This document shows, one piece after another, positions 21,815 through 33,148 of a DNA stretch of 64,000 bases. A program made the position numbers and the translations under genes. Below the pieces are notes generated by a model. That model saw only the letters and a list, made by a program, of their open reading frames with translations, did no database searches and was not told the DNA's origin. The DNA is from Benincasa hispida (taxonomy: Eukaryota > Streptophyta > Magnoliopsida > Cucurbitales > Cucurbitaceae). The stretch spans positions 40,463,954 to 40,527,953 of the forward strand of contig NC_052358.1 in NCBI RefSeq assembly GCF_009727055.1, written 5' to 3'. Positions within the stretch are counted from its first letter, which is position 1. Every line of letters starts with the position of its first letter.

Positions 21815-24800
21815 TAAATAATTTTCTGGGAAAGCAACAACAAAACATAAACTATCATCCAAACACATATACGTATAGACAATTCATGAAACCAGATTGA
21901 CATGATCACGATATTCAACAATACATAATAAATCCCATAGACTGGTTTGGGAAACAATTTTTAGTACCCCAAACAACCTGTCGAATGTGCACATATAGAA
22001 AATTCTTGCTAGACATACTCCGGTAAGTGGATAACCCAAGTCAGAAATATTGACAATTTTAGTCCAACATCGACGGAGTATGCTAATAATATTCGGGTAC
22101 AATTTCTAGTTTCCAGTCAAACCAATAAGAACAAACATCCAAACCAAGACAAAAAGAGTAAATAGTTATCCAAACAAAAGAACAATAATTATAATCCAAG
22201 AAAACATATATTTTCAGATCATATCAAATTTACCAAACTGGTACCAATATATAATACATCCAACCATTAAAAAATATAAACCACTCACCATTTTTCCTGA
22301 TCGATTTTAAGAAGTTTCTTTAACCAATTTCTTGTCCTATTTCTCCTAAATTCGAATTCCTTCTTTTTCAAAGATTTCAAAATTAGCCTATAATTCTTTT
22401 CAATAATCCAAATCTTATTTACCAATAACTTTAGAAGTTTAGAAAAACCATCCTACCTTTAAGAAATAGACTTAACTTGTTCCAAAATAATTTGTTGAAG
22501 GTTATCTTGGCAAATTGGTGGGTGCTAAGCTACAGGGTGGTTGCGTTTGGCGCGTAGGTGGGCTGGAACACATGCAGTTAGGCGGCAACACTTGCACAGA
22601 CCAGTGCTGGGCGACAAGATGCTTGCAATGTGCGCTGGAGTGCGTCTATGCATTCGTTCAGACACGTCTAATGGGGCATGCGTGCAAGCACTTTCGCTGG
22701 CAATGATGTGTGACAGGCTAAACGATAGGCCTACACGATCAGCCTATCCAATAAGCTGGCCACAAGACTTCCAACGCATGCTCTTCTTTCTTCAATGCCA
22801 CAGTTGGGACGGAAGCCCAGGACTTTCCTCTATACTCCCTTCTAAGGACTTCCTCACTAATTTTACTCAAAAGGCACGAGTGGATTGTGAGAGTTGTTCA
22901 TCTCAACCTATCCTATTTATAGGCATCTAAAGTCCTTCCTAGCTTAACACCTCCAACTTAACTGGATGTCAATGTGCCCTCAACTTGCACTGCCCACGAC
23001 AACCCTTTGCCACCTTGGTCCGCAAATTTCTTCCTTTCCTTTAGCCAATGCTTTAGCCTTCCTTTGCATGCCCTCGCGTGCGCCCACCTCAAATCTTGTC
23101 CATTCCATCCTAAATTTCAAGCTGACAACTTCTAGTTTCAATTCGTCCAACACTTAAGCTAATGCATCACTCACCTTTTGTCCCTCGAATCACAACTTAA
23201 CAACCCAGAGCCATGTGCACAAGACCAACGCATTCCCACCTAACCTTGTAAGCTTTTTGTGTGCCGCAAGGCCCATCAATGCATAGACACTACACTATTC
23301 GCCCATCATGGCTTGGCCCATCGCATAGCTTCATCATGTAGCTTTTACGTGCACCGCATGCCCATTGTCGCATACTTCAACGCATGCTACCTCCCTCCAT
23401 CATATAGCTCTAGAGCGCATTGAGTAGCCAGCGCCTTGCGCTCATCACTGTATACTGGCCCGCACACATGCCCAACCTCAATCGCTTAGCTTTGCGCTCA
23501 TCGTCTAACACTCATCACTTATCGTCTAGCGCTATCGTTTAGCCTTGCAAGCAGCTATGCGATCGCCCTCATGCAATGCCTCAACGCCCCACACTCGGCG
23601 CCTTGCGTCCCCTCTCGCGCGACTCCACGTGTGCGGCCGAGCGCTCACGCCTTGCGTTTAATCATCCTGCTCGTGTGTGCTCGTCAGCACCTTGTTTATA
23701 TGCGTTGCTCGGTGAACCTTCCTCGCAATGCCTATATCATGCGTCCAAGCTTCCGCGCATCACTTAGGCTTAGTGTCTTCCTTGCGCCAACGCCCAACAC
23801 ACCTTGCCCGTATGCATCTAACCTCACGGGCCCCTTAGCTGCCGCATACTTTATCCACGCCCAACGATATTCCAACGCGTGATCAACCTACTTATGCCAA
23901 CCTATGAAGCACATACACAGATATGATTACACGATATGAATACGATTGGATACGTCGATTCGTCAATTTCTAAAAAACTAAGATACGGATACGTCTAAGG
24001 ATACGCCATTTTTTTATATATTTTTTTAATATATATATTTCTTAAAAAAAAAAAAAAGAAGATACTGATACATTGAAGATACATTTTTTTTTTTAAAAAA
24101 ATCTAGGATATAGATAAATTTAGCATGCAAGTTAATAACAATAACACAAAATAGAATACAAACACTAGAATATAATACAAAAAAAGCAACATCTAAGATG
24201 TTGAAGTAAGCTAATAAAATGCAATAGAAAAGTGACTCATATTACAAAGAAGAAGAATAAGATTAGAGGAAGAAGTATGAAGATAAACAAATAACTTCTT
24301 CATTGAATTTTTATAAATATCCAAATGGTTTATATTTTGGTGGACTTTGTGGCGAGTCAAATGTGAAGATGAAGATTAGATGATTCTAGGGTTTGGTCTT
24401 TTATTTATTTTTTTCCTTTTAGTTTTGGACTCAAGTAGTGAGCTTTTTAAATAGGTTGTCTAGTTTTAGATTGGAAAAGATTAGATAAGTTTCTTATCTT
24501 TTTTCTTTAAAAAAACGTACGTGTAGAAATAGATACGTCAAATCGCGTATCAGATACGTATCTGGAAAGTATCGGTATCCGATACGTGTCTGATATGGAT
24601 TCTTTGCCTCACATGAAGTATCTGTGCTTCATAGATGCCAACATTTGGCCAATGCCTTGGCGCTCACACTTTGCTTTGCATCAACCTTCAATACCTATAA
24701 CCAATGCACGGGGCCTTCATGCGTGCATCTTGCCAAGTAGCATATATCAATGCTAGATGTTTATATGTTTAAATACTTCGCCAAATTTATTTCCCAAAAC

Positions 24801-24884
24801 CTTCACTTTAATAATTGGTCCCTTAGATTAAAATTTTTAATTGATCAAACTTTTAATTACATAAATAACATTTGAGGTCTCACA
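21815..24884 (-). mobile_element. 3' LTR of a Ty3/gypsy element, truncated, with a hAT-like insertion
   Basis: On the minus strand it starts TGTGAGACCTCAAATG at 24884, directly after a purine tract. Its low-coordinate part (21815-22380) matches 27405-27967 in the other LTR ('ttctgggaaagcaacaac', 'gacaattcatgaaacca'). The middle (22500-23890) is GC-richer with many 'cgcatg' blocks; short open frames there are not genes. It is interrupted by a 733-bp DNA element at 23902-24634. The sense 3' end, about 350 bp, is missing. Confidence 0.75.
23902..24634. mobile_element. non-autonomous hAT-like transposon
   Basis: Ends are CTATGAAGCACA and TGTGCTTCATAG, a perfect 12-bp terminal inverted repeat. 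It is flanked by the identical 8-bp sequence ATGCCAAC at 23894-23901 and 24635-24642, the target duplication length of hAT elements. Both ends are rich in 'gatacg' and 'gtatc' motifs (subterminal repeats). No transposase is present in 733 bp, so it needed help from elsewhere. Confidence 0.88.
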
Positions 24885-24900
24885 ACTACCACCTCCTTAG
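24885..24900 (-). other. polypurine tract of the gypsy element
   Basis: On the minus strand CTCTAAGGAGGTGGTA stands directly before the LTR start. This purine-rich tract would prime plus-strand DNA synthesis. Confidence 0.65.
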
Positions 24901-24991
24901 AGAAAATTTCATCCCTCAAATTATCTACCCATCCATTAATTAAGCAAAAAAAAAGATATTTTATTTTAAGTAGTTGAAAATATATACAGTT

Positions 24992-26065
24992 TTATATTTC
25001 CGATGCTTTCCCTTTATCCTCCAGCTCTGCTTCCTTTTGAGTGAAGGCATATATTCTTCCCAATTCCCGGGTTGATTTGCTTTTGCCCTTTCCCCTCCAC
25101 TCCTTTGGTTGTCCTTTACTTTCTCCTATGAGTTTAACTTCTTGATTAACTATGTGAGAGGTTGTTTTCCCAACGTTTGTCATTAACTGAGGGCATTCTC
25201 TCTTAAAGTGTCCAAGTTGTCCACAGTTAAAATAAACATTTGTGTTTTATGGATACTAATTACCCCAATGATATCGATGTTTTCTGGACATTGGTTCCCC
25301 CACTGATATCGATTACATTTTGAACATCAAGGTCTCCTATTATGGCTAGAAACTGATTCCAAATTGTATTGATTTTTGCTTCCTACTCCAAACCTTGATG
25401 TAGCTTACTTTTTAAAGAGGCCTTTATTTGTTATACCTGGGGTAGACCTCCTACCTCCTTCTTGTTGTTGCTTACTCAATATAGTATCTTCCTCTTTACT
25501 TTTTCCCATTTGTAAACTTCTTTCAACCCGCATAGTTGCATCTATAAGTTTGGAAAAATCCTCCCAAGTAGCACATGCTGTTACCGGAGTCCTATCATAA
25601 TCCTGCTTCAAATCTCTTGCAACGTTCTACTTCATCATCTATAAGGCTTAGTTCATAACGGGACAATTTAATATATTTCTGCTTATATTCTGCTACAGTT
25701 GTATTCCTTTGGACAAGCTGCATAAATTCATTTCGTTTCTTATCATGAAATGAATGCGGGTAAAATTTTTCATTAAATGCTTCTTGAGATTTCGTCCAAG
25801 TGGGTTCATTACTTCCTCTTCTTTGATTTTCAATCATCTTCCACCAATTATTTGCTTGTCTTTGTAATAAGAAAGTTGCTAGAGTGACTTTCCGGTCTTC
25901 AGGACAACCTATGACTTTAAAACATTTTTCAATTTGAGTAATCCATGCCTCAGCATCTGTAGGATTGGTAGTTCCTTCAAAAGTACCAGCTCCTAAGGCT
26001 TTAAGTCGTTCAACTCCCTTTTTTTTTTCAGGGTTTAACTGTATTGCCCCAAGGTTTTGCGTCAA
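24992..26065 (-). pseudogene. Ty3/gypsy gag, frameshifted
   Basis: The minus-strand ORF from 26065 to 25595 carries the Retrotrans_gag core (AEAWITQIEKCFKVIGCPED, then 'ATFLLQRQANNWW', 'FNEKFYPHSFHDKKRNEFMQL'). The frame shifts near 25611, and the protein continues in 25611-25405 and then through stops to a zinc-knuckle segment near 25240-25190, 'YFNCGQLGHFKREC', where the usual first Cys is Tyr. The C-terminal tail at 25183-24992 holds 'GRIYAFTQKEAE', typical of the gag end just before protease. Then comes only about 90 bp before the polypurine tract, so protease, reverse transcriptase and integrase are absent. Not functional as it stands. Confidence 0.82.
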
Positions 26066-26295
26066 TCATTGTGCAAATCTATCCAAATACTGTTCTTCTG
26101 ACATAACTTGTTCTTGAGAGTAACTGGCTTCACTTTCACCCGTTTCATTCCTCAACATGGTTTCTATACAAAATTTAGAGAACAAAATTAAACTTGTGGC
26201 TTGCATTTAACTATTCACATCATGTTATTTATAAAATTACATAATACATTATATCCTACTATATATATATATATATATCCCTAAGATCCCCCATC

Positions 26296-26781
26296 TTATT
26301 CCCCTTCTATCTTCTCCTTCCCTTTTCCTAACGTTTCGAGCTTTGTTTCTAGTTTCCATACGTATTCTCCTATAACATGACCTGATTGTAAACAAAAGAA
26401 ACAGAAAGGTTTATAAGTGTCAGCATCTTCTTCAAACAGATTTTCTATGTCATCCTCGTTATTATATGTATCAGTCATTAATATATAATCTTCTGCAGGT
26501 TAACTACTTTCTCCCATAATATGAAGTTTTCTTAATTGTAATCCAATTTTCTCGTCAAATTGAAGAAGTTTCTCATTTTGGTGACGTGGAGGTAAATACT
26601 TTATTTCCATCGGCTTTGCTGGTTTCCTAGTATAAGGACAATGTCTTTGTACATGTCCCCTTTCCTCGCAATCGAAACAAGTTTTAGTCGTAGTCAGACA
26701 GGGTCCAAAATGTTTTCCTTTACATTTTCGACATTTTGGTACAACCGCCTGTCTAATCCGTTCTAAATCCTGGGGTGCCAT
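26296..26781 (-). pseudogene. zinc-knuckle reading frames upstream of gag
   Basis: Two short minus-strand frames (26781-26500 and 26478-26296) lie between the primer-binding site and gag. The first has a cysteine cluster (CRKC...C) and then a CCHC knuckle, 'CFDCEERGHVQRHC'. The second has 'CFFCLQSGHVIGEY', a knuckle with the last Cys lost. Gag normally has its knuckle near the C-terminus, so a knuckle block before gag is unusual; it could be a duplicated or rearranged gag tail from a related element. Function unknown. Confidence 0.6.
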
Positions 26782-27033
26782 ATATGGAATTGAAGCCCAA
26801 TAGTATCACCGCTTTCTTCCACCATGGTTCTTTATTATTTCCTGCTTTAATTCTCCTAAAAAGAAAATATAGTTAGTTAATGTAGAAACTTATGAGTTCG
26901 CAATCCCTCATTTTCAGGTTTCAAGACAATTTTAACTTCCTTATAATCCCAGGTGTAATGATTTTTCCAGGTTTTACATAAACCTTTGAAATCTACCCTC
27001 TTCAATTTCTCACTAAGTTTCCCAGAAACTTTA

Positions 27034-27046
27034 GCTCTGATACCAA
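27034..27046 (-). other. primer-binding site of the gypsy element
   Basis: On the minus strand TTGGTATCAGAGC, complementary to the initiator tRNA-Met 3' end, placed two bases after the LTR end (TGTGACA at 27049). Confidence 0.85.
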
Positions 27047-27048
27047 CT

Positions 27049-27967
27049 TGTCACAACCCCCTCCCGAGTCGATCCCTTAATCCGGAAGGAAGTGTGAGAC
27101 CACAAATTTTAAGGATTTCTATTGTCTAGGATTTTATTTTTATACATATATTTCATTTTTAAACATAAAAACATAACCAAACTAATTCAGTTGAAAATGT
27201 TTATACAATACATTAACGTTTATCTATTTATTATCATATGTCTGAACACCCCTGCTACCACTAGACAGAATGATTTTCACAATCACTCCGATAACTGGTA
27301 CTGTTACCTGGGGGGTGGGGGGGGGAGGTTTAGGAAAACATTTGAAAATCATGAGCGAGAATGCTCAGTGAGTGGTAAGTTTTAAACTAAATAATAACCA
27401 CTTTTCAAAATAATTTTCTGGGAAAGCAACAACACAACATAAACTATCATCCAAACACATATACATATAGACAATTCATGAAACCAGGTTGACATGATCA
27501 CGATATTCAACAATACATAATAAATCCCATAGACTGATTTGAGGAAACAATTTCTAGTACCCCAAACAACCCATCGAATGTGCATATGTCAACAATTCCT
27601 GCTAGACATACTCGGGTACGTGGATAACCCCAGTCAAATATATTGACAATTTCAGTCCAATGTTCACAAAGTATGCTAATAATATCCGGGTACAATTTCT
27701 AGTTTCCAGTCAAACCAATAAGAACAAATATCAAACCAAGACTCACAGAGTAAACAGTTATCCAAACAAAAGAACAATAATTATAATCCAAGAAAACATA
27801 TATTTTCAGATCATGTCAAATTTACCAAACTGTTACCAATTAATACATCCAACCATTCAAAAATATAAACCACTCACCATTTTTCCTGATTGGCTTTCAG
27901 AAGTTCTTTAACCAACTTTTTGTCCTATTTCTCCTGAATTCGAATTCCTTCTTTTTCAAAGAATTTC
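27049..27967 (-). mobile_element. 5' LTR of the gypsy element, truncated
   Basis: Begins TGTCACAACCCC in forward orientation (sense end ...TGTGACA). Contains the G-run at 27311-27330 followed by 'aaaacatttgaaaa' and 'cagtgagtg', blocks also seen at 52357-52420. 27405-27967 repeats 21815-22380. It ends where copia LTR sequence begins at 27968, so its sense 5' part is missing. Confidence 0.75.
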
Positions 27968-29824
27968 AATCGTCTAGTGGTCATGAACAATCTTCTCCAC
28001 GAACAATCAACCTCTTGGACACCACCACTTAGTAACCTTGGTATTCTCGGAGTGAGAATCTAGGAGGTTTCGACTCTGTTGGATTTAGTAAAGGGTTGGA
28101 ATAAAGCAACGATCGAACTATACGACCAAGCAAGTGGGAGAATGTACTGTCTATCGTATAGACTTTGTGTGCTTGATCGTTTAATAAAACTCAGCAGGTA
28201 CACGATCGTTTAGAAAAACAGACTTGATAGTTTACACGATCGTTTAGAGAATCTCGCTTGCAATGCGACCATTTAGTAAAATGCTACACGATTGTTTAGT
28301 CAAAGGCGCTAGTTCACGATCGTTTAAACTCTTGCTTAGAAGGCTGTCGTATAATCTCTAGTTAGCTAAACGATTGCTCATGCACATAATGAAACGATTC
28401 TTTACAAAATGAAAAAAAAAATCATTTTATTCTTCAGTTATGAAAACTAAACATAACCTCCCACTTCACGCACTATTAAAGGAGAAACCGCCAACAATTA
28501 TTATATAATTGTTTTAATTATAAGTAAATATAATAACTAACTTATCTTATTATATTTATAACCTATAGTTTTAATATCACATCATATGTAACATTTAAAC
28601 CATAGTTCTTTTCTCCTTTACTTGATATAAATCATATTTATATCAAATTTCTCCAATAGTGTATCTCATACATCATATCAATTATATCATATATAATTGA
28701 ATCAATTTAATCATATCATATATAATCAAACTCCCTCTTGTCAATTTGAATACTTCAAACTGACCAAAAAACTGATTCTCAACTTGAATCCATTAAGCTA
28801 CCAAGGGGACTTTATGGACCTGTAGCTTTAAGCTCCAACGGTACGTGAATAGCTGACTAAACTCTTTAGTCACGAGATCAACCATCCGTTAACTTTCGGG
28901 CACTCCACTAAAGACCGATAGCTGTGCTCTTCTCACTACATATATATTTTTATATCCATCGGGTATAACCAGTAAACAGTACGATAACCCTTCACGCTCG
29001 TAAGTACAGCTAGGCCAATTTACCATTTTGTCTTTGTAGTTACATCTAAGTACCATTGATCCTTCTAATAAACAATACATCATAGTTCTCTTATGAGTGG
29101 ACACCTCTCGGGCCATGAGAAGGTGTGTGGCGGCACATCGTTCAAGCCCCAGAATCAGCCCTTAAGGGAGCAATCTATCTACTTACCCCTACTTGGGGGA
29201 AGGAGTGAATTCCATCTTGTGTAGCTAAGTTCCCAGTTCACCAATCTGGCGAATACCCAAAGTGGTAAGTTTGAGTCGGCAATCTGGTCACTCGCACCCA
29301 TGCAAATCAAAGAACCGCACTTATAGGCACGAGTTTCCAACTCACTCAGAATTAAGGTCATGTTACCTATGGTCATCATAGTAAAATGAAAGTCTCTTTC
29401 ATGAACGATGTTATATAACGAGACTAAACACTTCGTGGTCCGGTCTTATACAAACTCCTTTGTATAGGACACCCTCACTCGCATGTCTCTAGATAAATGA
29501 TCAGGATCAGACCATTTGTAGCATGTCACAATACTTGTAACCATCTACAAAGGGAGTCGTATCTGTAGTGTCACCAGGATAAGGTTTCCCTCCTATATCC
29601 ATATACTACAAATTATTTAGGTTATCACTTAAGATATGATCCATTTGTATGTCTCCACATACATGCTTACGTTGCAATGACAACAGTGAATAAAATTACA
29701 GGACCCTACGAGAGTTTAGACAACAATGAAGAAAATATCTCATATTATTACATCACAAGCGCTTGTTCATACAAGTGTTTACAAATTACAGGACCCTACG
29801 AGAGTTTAGAGCATCATCCCAACA
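27968..29824 (-). mobile_element. copia LTR, truncated at its sense 3' end
   Basis: Sense start TGTTGGGATGATGCTC at 29824. It matches 4010-5901 throughout, including the CGATCG cluster (28100-28390) and the 'ctcgggccatgagaaggtgt' block. A 23-base segment near 29700 ('tacaggaccctacgagag...') is repeated at 29786, a small internal duplication. It stops at 27967 without a primer-binding site. No coding capacity. Confidence 0.8.
28100..28390. repeat. CGATCG-type short repeat cluster in copia LTR
   Basis: Variants such as TACACGATCGTTTAG and TTCACGATCGTTTAA repeat at irregular spacing of about 20-40 bp. Confidence 0.8.
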
Positions 29825-30900
29825 CCTGTGAAAGGTCGACTTACTAATTATGGTTAAATCAAATGGATACAAATATATCTACAGTGAGCATAGTGCAGCT
29901 ATCGAGCTACAGTGGTGTGACTTGGTTGTTAACGAATATTGATTAACTCGGTCCAAAGTGTTTTAGCAAATTAATCTCAAATCATTGGAGCTCATGATCT
30001 GTAGGTCCATAAGGTCCCTCTACTAGCTCATAAAATATGAACATCTTGGATTAGTAGATTGAGTATATTTGAAATGTTCAAATTGAATTTTAATTTGAAA
30101 TATTCAAATTGAATTTAGGGTTTCAATTTGAAGTGTTCAACTTGTAAATTAGGGTTTGAATTTGAATTGTTCTGTTTCAAATTAGGGTTTGTATAACTAT
30201 ATTCGATATAAGTAATGTTTAATTTATCAAAATTAAACAAAATTGGAGAGTATATGATATTTAAATATTGATTTAAATATTAATTACATGAATAGAATTC
30301 ATGTATAAATTAGGTGTTGAATTAATTTAATATTTGATATTAAATTATTAATTAATTTTATTTAATTAATTAAAATAAAATTTATTTTTAGTTTTCAAAA
30401 TTAAATTTGAGAAATTGAAAGTCAATTTTGAATTTAATGGAAAATTCCACTTTCTATAGTAGAAAATTCCAACATTTGGTGGATGATTTCTCCTTTGAAC
30501 ACCTAGCCATCTAATTAAATTTGCTTTGAACCGACTCTCCAAGTTAATTGCATTTTGGAGATTCATAAAAGATGGATTTCTCATATTAGAGAGATAGACT
30601 ACTGGAAATTGTGTTTTTCCTGTAGAATTTTTCTTCACCTCTCAAACCCTAATCAATTCACTTCAATCTTGAGTTCCACCACTCAAATTCAAGGATGAGA
30701 GTAGTAGAAAAGATCTTTTGGTGGTTCACTGAGGATTTGAAGCTGTGATTTCGTGAAGAGTAGCTTGGATTTGGAGGATTCTTCAAAAGTTTATCTTCTA
30801 GAAACCCTCTTCCTTGAAAAACCTGTTTTACATACTTTTCGAACCCAAATTAAATGTAATTAGAGTGCTTATTGATTCTGATTGCTTCCGTTGCATGATT
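29825..30900 (+). mobile_element. copia LTR fragment, plus orientation
   Basis: Sense 3' half of an LTR of the same family, starting in mid-LTR ('aggtcgacttactaattatgg') directly after the end of the previous LTR and running to the 'agagtgcttattgattctg' block near 30864. Its first part is an inverted copy of 30910-31290. Confidence 0.75.
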
Positions 30901-30904
30901 ATAC

Positions 30905-32122
30905 ATCCTATCAATCGAATATAATTATTCAAACCCTAATTGCAATTTGAACACTTCAAATTGAAAACCATAATTGAACTTGAACATTTCAAATTGAAAT
31001 TCAGTTTGAACACTTCAAATTGAAATCATTTCGAATTCACTCAATTTATTAATACAAGGTGTTCATGTTTTACGAGCTAGTAGAGGGATTGTATGGACCT
31101 ATAGATCATGGGCTCCAATGATTTGAGATTATTGACTAAACTCTTTAGACCGAATTAATCAATATACGTTAACTACCGAGTCACATCACTATAGCTCGAT
31201 AGTTGCACTCTCCTCACTATAGATATCTTTGTGTCCACTTAATTTAACCATAATCAGTAAATCGACCCTTCATAGGTTGTTCGTAATAATGGTTGGGTCA
31301 AATGTTGTTTTACCCCCAAAATTACATCTTACTCCTTAAGTTCCACTAATCCTCTAATGAACAAATGGTTTGTGATCCAATCACTAAACCGAATTCCTCT
31401 CGGGCCAATGAGAGGGTGGGGCCTCTTGTTTGAGACCTGGATTTAGCACTTAAGAGAACAACCTTTCTCCTATCCCTAAATCGGGTAGGCCTGAATTCCA
31501 TCTTGCACCCTATGTCCCCAGCTATCTACCTGATCTTACCTCTGAAATGGGAGGCTTATTAAGCTGGTGCTTTTGAGTCAACCCTCATCTATGTAAATCT
31601 AAGGATAATCCCAAATAAATAAGAGTTCATAGTTAGCTCAGGATTAAGATCGAGTTACCTAGGTCATCTATTCGAAATAGTCAGTCTTAAACAGTAAACA
31701 ACATTATAAAGTAAGAGTGACTTATTTCTTGGTTCGATCTTCTGACAACTCATGCCCCCACTCCTCATGTCAATATATGAACGAATCAGGATCACGTTGT
31801 TTGTAGCACCTTACAACAAATTGTAACAACTATAGAGTGGTCCGCATCAGATAGTGTTACCAGAATAAGACATCCAATTTTATTTGTATACTATAGATCA
31901 TTTTGGCTATTTACTCGAACTTGATCCATCTTTATGTCTCAACATAAAGTTCAAGTATTCATATAATAGCCATAGATCTTAGTTTATTGGATTTAGTCTT
32001 TATAAGTGCAATCTATATATTCAACAACAACTTTATTGAATAAATGTCAAATAACATCTTTATTGAAAAATATAATATGTTTAACTTTAAAAACTGCGAG
32101 TTTTAGGACATACAACTCAACA
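30905..32122 (-). mobile_element. copia LTR fragment, minus orientation
   Basis: Sense 5' part of an LTR: sense start TGTTGAGTTGTATGTCC at 32122, running down to an AT-rich zone near 30905 where it meets the plus-oriented fragment tail to tail. Confidence 0.75.
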
Positions 32123-33148
32123 CCGCTTGCTCCGCGTCAGAAGTTCATTGACTCTGCTATGAAGCTTTCTTGTCAGCTACCAACTTGGTCTTTGATTTGA
32201 CCTCCACCACCCATACATCATGTCACCTTATATTATATGAGGCTATGTTTTCAACTATACAATTCCAATGTTGGTGTTGGAAATTCCTTTGCGGGGATAC
32301 CTTGTGATCTCATAAATAGATTCCCTACACCCAAACAACACGATTTTTATATCTTTCCTGGATTGTGTGATTTTGTACATGCGTGATCTCATGATATAAT
32401 TAATTTTATGAATTTCTTACCTATTTGTCGCATTTTTCAAGTTTCTTTCTAAATGTTTTAGATAACAGAGATACAATAACTTGTATTTCTACAAGTTATC
32501 GGAACGTGGGACACATTGACGTTTTACTACATACGCTCCGACGTGCCTATAACTTTCGTCAGAGTTGATAAAGAAGTGCACCAACGCGCTCAGCATACTT
32601 TCAAAAGAAAAAGAAAAAAACTCACCTTTTTCAAAGATATGTAGAAGTTGGCGAGATAAAAAGTTACTCCCTCGATTGCAAGTTACCAGTAGCTATAATT
32701 CCTTTAAATAGGGCAATGGGGGCAAGTTAATAAACTTGAAAAGAAATCCTCAAAGATTAAAAAAAGGAAATAAATAGTAAAAAATGTTTAAAAAAGAAAA
32801 GAGAAGTTAAAGTGTGAAAAAGAAAGGAAAAAAATAGGGTAAAAAAAAGGAAAAAAAAAAGAAGAAGAAGAAGAAAAGCATTAAAAAAAAGGAAAAATCT
32901 TATTCTTTCCCTCATCTCTTTCTCACTAGTACTCGCCTCTAATTCCTGTAATAAAACCAATGTTCTGTTGAATGATATATTTATCAAACCTTTAATATAA
33001 TATAATAACATTATAATTTTATAACATAAGTGTTTATTATGAGTTTTTTAGGATGCATTGTATTTAATTCCAAAATCAATGCGGGATAAACCCGTACGGA
33101 TAAACCTACTAAGAAAATAGAGGTAATTTAGATACTGAAGGATAGACT
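32123..33148. other. no gene seen
   Basis: AT-rich DNA with an A/G-rich low-complexity stretch at 32755-32900 and a short hairpin 'ataacttg...caagttat' at 32478-32499. Possibly the outer part of the Mutator-like element, but no terminal inverted repeat could be paired by eye. Confidence 0.4.

Noticed and set aside
23571..23882. Short frames in the GC-richer part of the gypsy LTR
   Set aside because: Overlapping frames in several phases with no domain; explained by 'cgcatg'-rich LTR sequence.
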